Assembly (NCBI GenBank): GCA_945877315.1
Contig: CAMCRP010000023.1
Location: 1 to 47,448 of the forward strand
Source: an uncultured Ruminococcus sp.
Lineage (GTDB): Bacteria; Bacillota; Clostridia; Oscillospirales; Ruminococcaceae
DNA: 47,448 nucleotides
Direction of reading: 5' to 3'
Each line of letters opens with the position of its first letter. Within the stretch, counting starts at the first letter, position 1. The notes under the pieces are model-generated. The model was not told where the DNA came from and searched no databases. It saw nothing but the letters and a program-made list of their open reading frames with translations. Shown one piece after another: positions 40,975-47,448 of this stretch. Made by a program: the position numbers and the translations under genes.

Positions 40975-41220
40975 TTAGTCGCCCACCTTTTTAACAATAA
41001 GTGTGTATGTTCCGTCCTCGTTGTCAATGAGCTTTAAAATCTGATGACCCTCTTCCTTAATGCTTCTCGGAACGTTCTGAACGGGTTCGCCGTCATTCAT
41101 TCTGACAGCAAGTATCTGTCCGTCGTCCAGCTCTTCAAGAGCCACCTTTGCTTTTACGAATGTTGTCGGGCAGACAACATCGGTAATGTCAACCTTGTCA
41201 TCTATGTTAAAATCAGCCAT
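40975..41220 (-). CDS. TusA-like sulfurtransferase
   Basis: This 81-residue protein has the sulfur-accepting cysteine C17 in DITDVVCPTTFVKAK, as in TusA/SirA proteins, which carry persulfide sulfur to partners. The ATG at 41220 has GGAGGT seven bases upstream; a long frame to 41331 runs into the sulfite reductase gene and is spurious. It overlaps that gene by eight bases. It may take sulfur from the reductase and hand it to the carrier. Confidence 0.9.
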   Translation of the reverse strand: MADFNIDDKVDITDVVCPTTFVKAKVALEELDDGQILAVRMNDGEPVQNVPRSIKEEGHQILKLIDNEDGTYTLIVKKVGD

Positions 41221-42073
41221 TGTAAACCTCCAGAATTTTCTCATTGAATTTTTCCCGACCCACACGGTCAAGAGTGAACTTGAAGCGCTCGCCGGGATTT
41301 GCATTTTCGGCAAAGAACTCGATAGCCGCATCGCAGATCTTCATGAGCTTTTCCTTGTCCTCGATAAAGGGGATTATGGCTTCACCCTTGCTTATGCTGT
41401 TTCCGAACAGACCGCCGAAGGAAACAATGTAGCCGTGAACCGTGTCCCAGGCGTCCGTGGGACAGGCTTTCACGCAACGTCCGCAGAAGTTGCACTTTTC
41501 CTCGTCAACGGAGATAACGCCGTCCTTTATGGAAATAGCCTTTGATCTGCAAGCCTTTTCGCAAACGCCGCAATTTATGCAGTCGCTTTCACGCCACTTT
41601 ACCTTTATGCCGCCCTTGATACCAAGGTCGTTTTCCTCGGCTTTAAGGCAGTTATTCTGACAGCCTGTAATGCCGAATTTGAATTTGTGGGGCAGCTCCC
41701 TTGCAAAATATCTCTCGTCCAGCTCCTTTGCCAGAGCGAATGTGTCAATACAGCCGGAAGGACAGATCGCTTCTCCCTGACAGGCTGTGACCGTTCTTAC
41801 TCTCGGTCCGCAAACGCCCGGTTCAACGCCGCCCTCTGCAAGTGCCGCCTTAACAGCGTCAATGTCGTCCAGCTTGATGAAGGGTATCTCCACACTCTGA
41901 CGTGAGGTGAGATGAACGTGACCGTCGCCGAATTTTTCAGCCACCTCCGCAATTTTCGCCAGCTGTACCGCACTGAGATTTCCGCCTACCACACGAAGCC
42001 TTAGCGAAAAGTTATTTTTCTGCTTCTGCCTCATAAAACCGCCCTTTTTAAGGGTTCCGTAATCTACTGCCAT
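41213..42073 (-). CDS. Small siroheme sulfite reductase with built-in ferredoxin domain
   Basis: This 286-residue protein has the siroheme/[4Fe-4S] ligand pattern C98-x5-C104 and C138-x3-C142 (CQGEAIC and CQNNC), followed by two [4Fe-4S] ferredoxin motifs at C165/168/171/175 and C194/197/200/204. HVHLTSRQSVEIPF is the substrate-side signature. It is about half the length of CysI and resembles AsrC and the small clostridial/archaeal sulfite reductases. It would reduce sulfite to sulfide using ferredoxin-type electrons. It overlaps tusA by eight bases. Confidence 0.88.
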   Translation of the reverse strand: MAVDYGTLKKGGFMRQKQKNNFSLRLRVVGGNLSAVQLAKIAEVAEKFGDGHVHLTSRQSVEIPFIKLDDIDAVKAALAEGGVEPGVCGPRVRTVTACQGEAICPSGCIDTFALAKELDERYFARELPHKFKFGITGCQNNCLKAEENDLGIKGGIKVKWRESDCINCGVCEKACRSKAISIKDGVISVDEEKCNFCGRCVKACPTDAWDTVHGYIVSFGGLFGNSISKGEAIIPFIEDKEKLMKICDAAIEFFAENANPGERFKFTLDRVGREKFNEKILEVYNG

Positions 42074-42086
42074 TGTCGCCGTCCTC

Positions 42087-43313
42087 CTATATTTTTTCGA
42101 TCGCCTGTCTGAAATCCTCTATAAGATCGTCAATATCCTCAATGCCGATGCTTATTCTGATAAGGTCGTCATAAACGCCCGCACTCTGCTTTTGTTTTTC
42201 GCTGCTGTGAGTGTAAATAGTGCTTGCGGCGTGAATTACCAGCGTCCGAACATCTCCGATATTTGTAGCTATACAGGCATATTTAAGATTGTTTATCAGC
42301 TTGAATGCCTTTTCCTTGCTGCCCGCTCTGAGGGTGAGTATCGCACCGCCCCGTCCGCCGAACTGCTTTTTTGCAAGCTCGTAATAAGGGCTGTCTGCAA
42401 GTGCGGGATAATTGACCTGCATATCGGGGACGGTTTTCAGAAACTCCGCAAGACCAAGCGCATTATCACAAAGCCGTTCCATTCTCAGTCCCAGCGTTTC
42501 CAGACCTACGGAATTAAGGAACGCATTCATAGGTGCCAAACAGCAGCCCACGTTTCTCCAGATACCGTTTCTCAGCTTTGCAAGGTAGGCAAGCTTGCCA
42601 TATTTTTCGTATTCCGCAAGCCCGGGATAACGGGAAATATCCCACTTGAAATTGCCGCTGTCAACGATAATACCGCTTATGGCATTTCCCCCGCCGTTTA
42701 TGTATTTCGACGAGGAATGAACCACAATGTCCGCCCCGTAGTCGAAGGGATTTATCAGATAGGGGGTAGCCGTAGTGCTGTCGATAATTAGCGGAACGCC
42801 GCGGCTGTGTGCCGCTTCCGAAACCGCCTTCAGATCCACCACGTCCAGCTTTGGATTGCCGATAAGCTCCGTGAAAACCGCCTTTGTCTTATCCGTGACA
42901 AGCTGCAAAACGCTTTCTGCGGTTATCTCCTCGGCAAATTTCGTTGTTATCCCGAAGGCTTCAAGGTCGGTGAACAGATCTATCGTTCCCCCGAAAAGCC
43001 CCGAACCTGCGATTATTTCGTCCCCCGCCTGCAAAATGTTCAGCAGGGACATTGTGACTGCCGCCATTCCCGATGAACAGGCAACCGCCCCGATACCCTT
43101 TTCAAGAGCGGCAATTCTCCGTTCAAAGGAGTCCACCGTAGGATTGCTTATGCGGGTGTAGGCGTAACCGGGAGCCTTGTTGTTGAATACCGCTTCAAGC
43201 CTTTCTGCGGAGGGCTGTGCAAATGCGCTTGACGGACATATGGAGGTAAGCGTTGCGCCCGTTGACTTTTCTCCGCTAAAGCTTTGATGAAGCAGTGCTG
43301 TGTTAAAATTCAT
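42087..43313 (-). CDS. metY: O-acetylhomoserine sulfhydrylase (MetY)
   Basis: This 408-residue PLP enzyme of the Cys/Met metabolism family makes homocysteine from O-acetylhomoserine and a sulfur donor. The PLP lysine is K203 in HSSSKYINGGG; YTRISNPTVDSFERRIAALE and SSGMAAVTMSLLNIL are family motifs (each quoted in part). In the Wolinella pathway MetY accepts sulfur from the carrier thiocarboxylate, and the carrier genes are four to six genes downstream here. It is the first enzyme gene after the transporter genes, with 13-base and 18-base gaps to its neighbours. Confidence 0.94.
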   Translation of the reverse strand: MNFNTALLHQSFSGEKSTGATLTSICPSSAFAQPSAERLEAVFNNKAPGYAYTRISNPTVDSFERRIAALEKGIGAVACSSGMAAVTMSLLNILQAGDEIIAGSGLFGGTIDLFTDLEAFGITTKFAEEITAESVLQLVTDKTKAVFTELIGNPKLDVVDLKAVSEAAHSRGVPLIIDSTTATPYLINPFDYGADIVVHSSSKYINGGGNAISGIIVDSGNFKWDISRYPGLAEYEKYGKLAYLAKLRNGIWRNVGCCLAPMNAFLNSVGLETLGLRMERLCDNALGLAEFLKTVPDMQVNYPALADSPYYELAKKQFGGRGGAILTLRAGSKEKAFKLINNLKYACIATNIGDVRTLVIHAASTIYTHSSEKQKQSAGVYDDLIRISIGIEDIDDLIEDFRQAIEKI

Positions 43314-43331
43314 AATATCACCCGAATTCTA

Positions 43332-44390
43332 TTAGATAAATACAGATTCTTCCTTTAATGCTTCATTTTCAAGGAGATATGCCTTATCTCCCGCCGTGAC
43401 AAACATTCGGTAAACGAAAACATCGACCCTTTCGCCCTTTGCTATCTGCGGCTCGTCAAAGCCCCGTCTTGCGGTAATAAGAACATCATTCACACGAACT
43501 GCCAGCTCAATGCTTGAACCTCTGAATGAAATACGCTCAACAACACCCTCGGAGGAGGAGCTGCGGTATCTCTGAACCTCGTTCTTCTTGTATATCTTCA
43601 CAAATTCGGGACGGACAATAGCCTTTTCCGCACCCTCCACATCGGCAAAGGTGTGGAAGCTTTTGTATTCCCCGAAAACAGACGGCTGACCGAAAAACGA
43701 CGCCGTGAACGATGTCTGCGGCTTGCTGTACACCTCGGCGGGAGTTCCCGTCTGCTCAATGCGTCCCTTGTTTGTGATGATTATCTCGTCCGCAACCTCA
43801 ATTGCTTCGTCCTGGTCGTGGGTAACGAAAATGCTTGTGACACCAAGCTTTGATATCATATCCTTTAGCCAGCTGCGAAGCTCCTGACGAACCTTTGCGT
43901 CAATGGCGGCAAACGGTTCGTCCAGCAAAAGCAGCTGCGGATTGGGAGCCAACGCCCTTGCAAACGCCACTCTCTGCCGCTGTCCGCCCGAAAGCTGACT
44001 GGGAAATCTCTTCTCCAGCCCCTCCAGACCAATAAGCTTTACCATCTCATTGACACGTTCGTCAATGAACGCCTTCTCCTTTTTCTGTACCTTTAGCCCG
44101 AAGGCAATGTTATCATAAACGGTCATATAGCGAAAAAGAGCGTAATTCTGAAAAACAAAGCCTATCCCTCTCTGTGCGGCGGGCAGGTCGTTTACCACCT
44201 TGCCGTCAATGATTATCTCGCCGCTGTCGGGAGTTTCAAGCCCCGCTATCATTCGGAGGATAGTTGTTTTTCCGCTTCCGCTGGGGCCTAAAAGTCCGAT
44301 AAGCTTGCCCTTTTCAATACCGAAGCTTACATTGTCCGAAGCCTTGAAGCTGCCGAAGCTTTTGTTTATATTTTTCAGTTCAACGTACAT
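43332..44390 (-). CDS. cysA: Sulfate ABC transporter ATP-binding protein
   Basis: This 352-residue ATPase energises sulfate uptake. Walker A is GPSGSGKT (35-42), the signature is LSGGQRQRVA, Walker B is LLLDEP, and a TOBE-like regulatory domain forms the last 110 residues. The ATG overlaps cysW by 11 bases. Specificity for sulfate rather than molybdate rests on the operon content. Confidence 0.95.
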   Translation of the reverse strand: MYVELKNINKSFGSFKASDNVSFGIEKGKLIGLLGPSGSGKTTILRMIAGLETPDSGEIIIDGKVVNDLPAAQRGIGFVFQNYALFRYMTVYDNIAFGLKVQKKEKAFIDERVNEMVKLIGLEGLEKRFPSQLSGGQRQRVAFARALAPNPQLLLLDEPFAAIDAKVRQELRSWLKDMISKLGVTSIFVTHDQDEAIEVADEIIITNKGRIEQTGTPAEVYSKPQTSFTASFFGQPSVFGEYKSFHTFADVEGAEKAIVRPEFVKIYKKNEVQRYRSSSSEGVVERISFRGSSIELAVRVNDVLITARRGFDEPQIAKGERVDVFVYRMFVTAGDKAYLLENEALKEESVFI

Positions 44391-45204
44391 CTTCCGACTC
44401 TCTCTTTCCTATGTACTCGATAACGCTTCTTGCAATAAGGATAACTACCGCCATTACCACAAGTATTGACGAAACCGCAAATGCGGGAACGTATCTGAAT
44501 TCATTAAACAGTATCTCAACATGCAGCGGCAAGGTGTTTGTCTTTCCTCTCAAATGACCCGACAGAACGGAAACCGCTCCGAATTCGCCCATAGCCCTGG
44601 CCGCACAAAGCACGACGCCATATAAAAATGCCCATTTGATATGTGGGAATGTTATCTTCGTGAAAATGGTGAAGCCCTTTGCGCCCATAAGCGCAGCCGC
44701 TTCCTCCTCGTCTGTTCCCTGTGCTTCAAGGACGGGTATCAGCTCTCTTGAAATAAATGGGAAGGTGACAAATACCGTAGCAAGAATTATTCCGGGAACG
44801 GCAAATACTATCTTTATATCGTACCTCTCCAGCAGCGGATAAATGGGGCTTTGCCGTCCGAAGGTGAGAACAAATATCAGACCCGCAATTATTGGCGATA
44901 CCGTAACGGGCAGGTCAATAAGGGTACTTAACAGCTTCTTTCCTCTGAAATGGAACTTTGTAATGACCCATGCCGCAAACAGTCCGAAAACCGTGTTAAT
45001 GAGAACCGCAACGACTGTCGCTTCAACAGTCAGCAGAGCCGCCTTAACGGTGTATTTGTCCGAAACCGCTTCTGCATATACCGAAAAGCCCTGCTTGAAC
45101 GCTTCTGTTATTACCGTTATCAAAGGCAGCAGGAGCATAAGGACAACAAACAGAACGCTTATGCCAATAAGCAGCCCTTTCACAAGCTTTGATTCCTTAT
45201 GCAC
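44380..45204 (-). CDS. cysW: Sulfate ABC transporter permease CysW
   Basis: This 274-residue membrane protein has six helices and the EAA loop (EEEAAALMGAKGFTIF) that docks to CysA. AMGEFGAVSVLSG is typical of CysW. The start is a GTG at 45204 that overlaps the stop region of cysT by eight bases. Confidence 0.94.
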   Translation of the reverse strand: MHKESKLVKGLLIGISVLFVVLMLLLPLITVITEAFKQGFSVYAEAVSDKYTVKAALLTVEATVVAVLINTVFGLFAAWVITKFHFRGKKLLSTLIDLPVTVSPIIAGLIFVLTFGRQSPIYPLLERYDIKIVFAVPGIILATVFVTFPFISRELIPVLEAQGTDEEEAAALMGAKGFTIFTKITFPHIKWAFLYGVVLCAARAMGEFGAVSVLSGHLRGKTNTLPLHVEILFNEFRYVPAFAVSSILVVMAVVILIARSVIEYIGKRESEDVR

Positions 45205-46042
45205 CCGAACCGCCCCCTTTAAGTATCTTTGAATTTCTTATCTGAATGAGATTTACAAGGAACAGTATCAGGAAGGACGCCGCCAGCATTACCAGAGCAA
45301 TTGCCGATGCGCTTGCATAGTCATATTCCTGCAGCTCCGACATAATTATCAGCGGAGTTATCTCCGTTTCAAAGGGCTGATTTCCCGCAATGAAAACCAC
45401 ACTGCCGTATTCGCCCAGGCATCTTCCGAACGCCAGACCGAAGCCCGTAAACACCGCAGGCATTATCTCGGGGAATATTACCTTCCAAAATGTCCTGCGT
45501 CTGCTTGCGCCCAGAACAGCCGCCGCCTCCTCGTAGGACGGATCAAGCTTTTCCAGAACGGGCTGCACCGCCCTCACCACAAAGGGTATTCCGATGAAAA
45601 CCATTGCCACCGTTATGCCTATCCTTGTGTATGCGATCTTCACGCCGAATTTCGCAAAAAATCCGCCGATAAGTCCCGTGTCCGCCGTCAGGGAGGTAAG
45701 GGAAATACCCGCAACGGCGGTGGGGAGTGCGAAGGGCAGCTCGATCATTCCGTCAAGCAGCCGCTTCAAGGGGAAATCGTACCTGACAAGCACCCAGGCG
45801 AGAATTACTCCCATTACCGCATTTATCAGCGAGGCAATAAGTGCCGTGATAAAGCTTACCTCGAAGCTTGCCAGCACACGCTTCCTCGTTATTGTTTCGA
45901 TCACATCTCCGAAGCTCATATTCGCCGCAAATATTGCCAGCGACGCCAGCGGGATAATTACTACAACGCTGAGCAGCGTCAGGGTAACGCCCATTGACAG
46001 CCCGAAGCCGGGAATAACTCTCCTGTTTGCTTTTTTCATCAT
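45197..46042 (-). CDS. cysT: Sulfate ABC transporter permease CysT
   Basis: This 281-residue membrane protein has six helices, the EAA loop (YEEAAAVLGASRRRTF) and the GRCLGEYGSVVFIAGN segment of CysT/CysU. Two ATGs in tandem (46042 and 46039) are possible; GGAATG lies upstream. It follows the binding protein gene by three bases and pairs with CysW to form the channel. Confidence 0.94.
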   Translation of the reverse strand: MMKKANRRVIPGFGLSMGVTLTLLSVVVIIPLASLAIFAANMSFGDVIETITRKRVLASFEVSFITALIASLINAVMGVILAWVLVRYDFPLKRLLDGMIELPFALPTAVAGISLTSLTADTGLIGGFFAKFGVKIAYTRIGITVAMVFIGIPFVVRAVQPVLEKLDPSYEEAAAVLGASRRRTFWKVIFPEIMPAVFTGFGLAFGRCLGEYGSVVFIAGNQPFETEITPLIIMSELQEYDYASASAIALVMLAASFLILFLVNLIQIRNSKILKGGGSGA

Positions 46043-46045
46043 ACA

Positions 46046-47095
46046 TCATTCCGCTTTTTCATAGATTTCATCAAATACGCCGCCGTCGGCAAAATGGGTT
46101 TTCTGAGCAGCGTCCCAGCCGCCGAAATCGGAGATATTTACAAGGTTGATGTTAAGGTCAAAGGTGTCCGCATATTCCTTTAAAATAGCTTCATTAGACG
46201 GTCTGTAATAGTTATCTCCCGCAATTTTCTGCGCTTCGTCGGAATAGAGATAGCTAAGATATTCGGTCGCCGCATCTCTTGTTCCCCTGCTGTCAACTAC
46301 CTTGTCAACGATAGCAACGGAGGGCTGAGCGAGAATGCTGACGCTCGGTGTGATTATCTCATATCCGTCGGGATAGTCCTTGATGGAAAGATACGCTTCA
46401 TTCTCCCACGCCAGCAGCACATCGCCCTGACCGTTTTCAACGAATGTGGTGGTCGCACCTCTTGCGCCCGAGTCAAGCACCAGAACATTTTGATAAAGCT
46501 TCTTGATAAAATCCTTTACCTGAGCTTCATCACCGCCGTAAAGCTTGTCGGCATATGCCCAGGCTGCCAGATAATTCCAGCGTGCGCCGCCCGAGGTCTT
46601 GGGGTTCGGGGTGATAACGCCTATGCCGTCCTTAACCAGATCGTCCCAGTCGTGAATGTCCTTGGGATTGCCCTTGCGAACAAGGAAAACGATGGTGGAG
46701 GTGTAGGGTGAACTGTCATTGGGAAACTCGCTTACCCAGCCGTCCTCAATAAGTCCCGCATCACGGACAGCGTTCACGTCATATTCCAGAGCCAGCGTTA
46801 CAACGTCCGCTTCAAGACCGTTTGCAACCTCAAGAGCCTGCTTGCCTGAGCCGCCGTGGGACTGAGTTATCTCAACGTCCTGACCTGTTTTCTCTTTCCA
46901 GTGCTCGGCAAATATCTTGTTGTAGGCTTCATAAAGCTCTCTTGTGGGGTCGTAGGAAACGTTTGTCAGGGAAATGCTGTCCGACTTGGCTTCTGCGGAA
47001 TTCTGCGAGCAGCCCGCAAGCCCCGTAATTCCCACTGTAACGGCAGCTGCTGCGATAAACGACTTGTATATATATTCCTTGATATTCTTTTTCAT
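46046..47095 (-). CDS. sbp: Sulfate-binding lipoprotein of the ABC transporter
   Basis: This 349-residue lipoprotein captures sulfate outside the membrane. It has a basic start (KKNIKEYIYK), a hydrophobic core and the lipobox LAGC with C29. TNVSYDPTRELYEAYNK, SHGGSGKQA and NPKTSGGARWNYLAAW are the sulfate/thiosulfate-binding signatures. The ATG at 47095 has GAAAGAGG upstream; 42 further residues could be read from 47221, but that part includes the leader. It is the first gene of the 16-gene sulfur operon. Confidence 0.95.
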   Translation of the reverse strand: MKKNIKEYIYKSFIAAAAVTVGITGLAGCSQNSAEAKSDSISLTNVSYDPTRELYEAYNKIFAEHWKEKTGQDVEITQSHGGSGKQALEVANGLEADVVTLALEYDVNAVRDAGLIEDGWVSEFPNDSSPYTSTIVFLVRKGNPKDIHDWDDLVKDGIGVITPNPKTSGGARWNYLAAWAYADKLYGGDEAQVKDFIKKLYQNVLVLDSGARGATTTFVENGQGDVLLAWENEAYLSIKDYPDGYEIITPSVSILAQPSVAIVDKVVDSRGTRDAATEYLSYLYSDEAQKIAGDNYYRPSNEAILKEYADTFDLNINLVNISDFGGWDAAQKTHFADGGVFDEIYEKAE

Positions 47096-47223
47096 ATTAA
47101 TAACCTCTTTCAAAATAATATTGTTTGTGTTTTGTCCGAAAAAGGTTATTAACATCGCCCGAAACGGAAGTTGGCTCTCACCAGCTTCACAAAATAATCC
47201 TTCACTTTGTTCCATCTCCATTA
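47096..47223 (-). other. Leader of the sulfur operon
   Basis: About 140 bases separate the predicted transcription start from sbp. I find no S-box, T-box or terminator-like hairpin, so control is probably at the promoter. A 42-residue in-frame extension of sbp through it is not supported. Confidence 0.45.
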
Positions 47224-47278
47224 CCTACTAAATAGATTGGTATTAGTATAGCATTAATTTCCTACTATATCAATAGGT
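47224..47278. promoter_or_regulatory. Twin Rrf2-type operator candidates at the sulfur operon promoter
   Basis: CCTACTAAATAGATTGGT (47225-47242) and CCTACTATATCAATAGGT (47261-47278) agree in 14 of 18 positions. Each is an imperfect dyad (CCTA with TAGG or TTGG). The second covers the -35 box and the first the transcription start region. They are 36-37 bases apart. The Rrf2 regulator encoded at the operon's end is the likely binder; this is inference. Confidence 0.6.
47245..47273 (-). promoter_or_regulatory. Promoter of the sulfur operon
   Basis: On the minus strand TTGATA (47273-47268) and TATACT (47250-47245) are 17 bases apart. It would drive sbp and the 15 genes behind it, none of which has a gap over 20 bases. 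Confidence 0.78.
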
Positions 47279-47448
47279 TTAATAAGATTTCGTGATATTG
47301 GTTGTTTTTAGTCGGATTTCGTGGAAATAATATGGCAAACTATACAAATGTGAAGATTGAAGAGCGAAAAGCGAAATTTTTAAGGAAATACAAATTAATA
47401 CTAATCTTTCATCAATATATAGACAAACGACCAAAATAATCTATATCA
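47279..47448. other. Region upstream of the sulfur operon, to the window end
   Basis: No gene is seen. GATTTCGTG occurs twice (47286-47294 and 47315-47323), 29 bases apart, upstream of the promoter. A degenerate relative of the GTGGAAAGTGG repeat lies at about 47349-47385. Confidence 0.4.

Noticed and set aside
47096-47280. S-box (SAM) riboswitch or T-box before the sulfur operon
   Set aside because: None of the conserved core blocks is present and there is no terminator hairpin before sbp.

Overview
The window looks like chromosomal DNA of an anaerobic Gram-positive of the class Clostridia, most likely a Ruminococcus-like member of the Oscillospiraceae. This is inferred from strong GGAGG-type ribosome binding sites, canonical vegetative promoters with 17-base spacers, ferredoxin-linked enzymes (indolepyruvate oxidoreductase, an AprAB-type reductase, a siroheme sulfite reductase), a CIRCE site, an extended clostridial-type secreted DUF4214 protein and several families of short dispersed palindromes. 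There is no phage, plasmid, IS transposase, CRISPR array or rRNA. Coding density is high and no clearly broken gene was found.

Layout. 1-3276: iorAB (minus strand) bracketed by two inverted copies of a hairpin-rich repeat. 3277-7740: mreBCD and pepF (plus). 7908-10970: a family 8 glycosyltransferase and a secreted protein with DUF4214 units. 11131-14915: htpG under a CIRCE operator and a sodium/solute symporter (minus). 14916-16494: a structured RNA-like element with its own promoter, a DUF4190 membrane protein and a small zinc-ribbon protein. 16724-20637: a ThrR/PheB-like ACT regulator, hom, thrB, a second copy of the structured element, tsaE and tsaB. 20757-25265: rpiB, upp, glmS, a family 2 glycosyltransferase and ppa. 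25317-27847 (minus): tRNA-Leu(CAA), an ECF sigma factor with a membrane partner, and a PC4-like protein.

27944-33949 (minus) holds six genes: a circularly permuted ATP-grasp ligase, an alpha-E protein and a transglutaminase-like protein, followed by two M14 (aspartoacylase-type) proteins and a FUSC membrane protein fused to a HAD-like domain. One of the two M14 proteins has lost its zinc ligands, and the HAD-like domain has lost its nucleophile. The first three form a known conserved association of unresolved function; its extension with an intact/degenerate M14 pair and a pseudo-HAD transporter is the least explained protein system in the window.

34157-47095 (minus) is one sulfate-assimilation operon of 16 genes: sulfate ABC transporter, O-acetylhomoserine sulfhydrylase, sulfite reductase, TusA, thioredoxin, a ThiS-like sulfur carrier, a ThiF/MoeB-like activator, a JAMM protease, AprA, AprB, CysD, CysN and an Rrf2 regulator as last gene. 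The carrier ends in GGGQ, so it needs trimming to expose the glycine; the JAMM protease next to it fits that job. The set matches the protein-thiocarboxylate route to homocysteine known from Wolinella succinogenes (HcyS/HcyF/HcyD/MetY). Two near-identical dyad sites over the operon promoter are candidate Rrf2 operators.

The most novel-looking nucleic-acid signal is the two-copy structured element (about 15277-15345 and 19369-19497), which conserves loop sequences while its stems change sequence with pairing retained.
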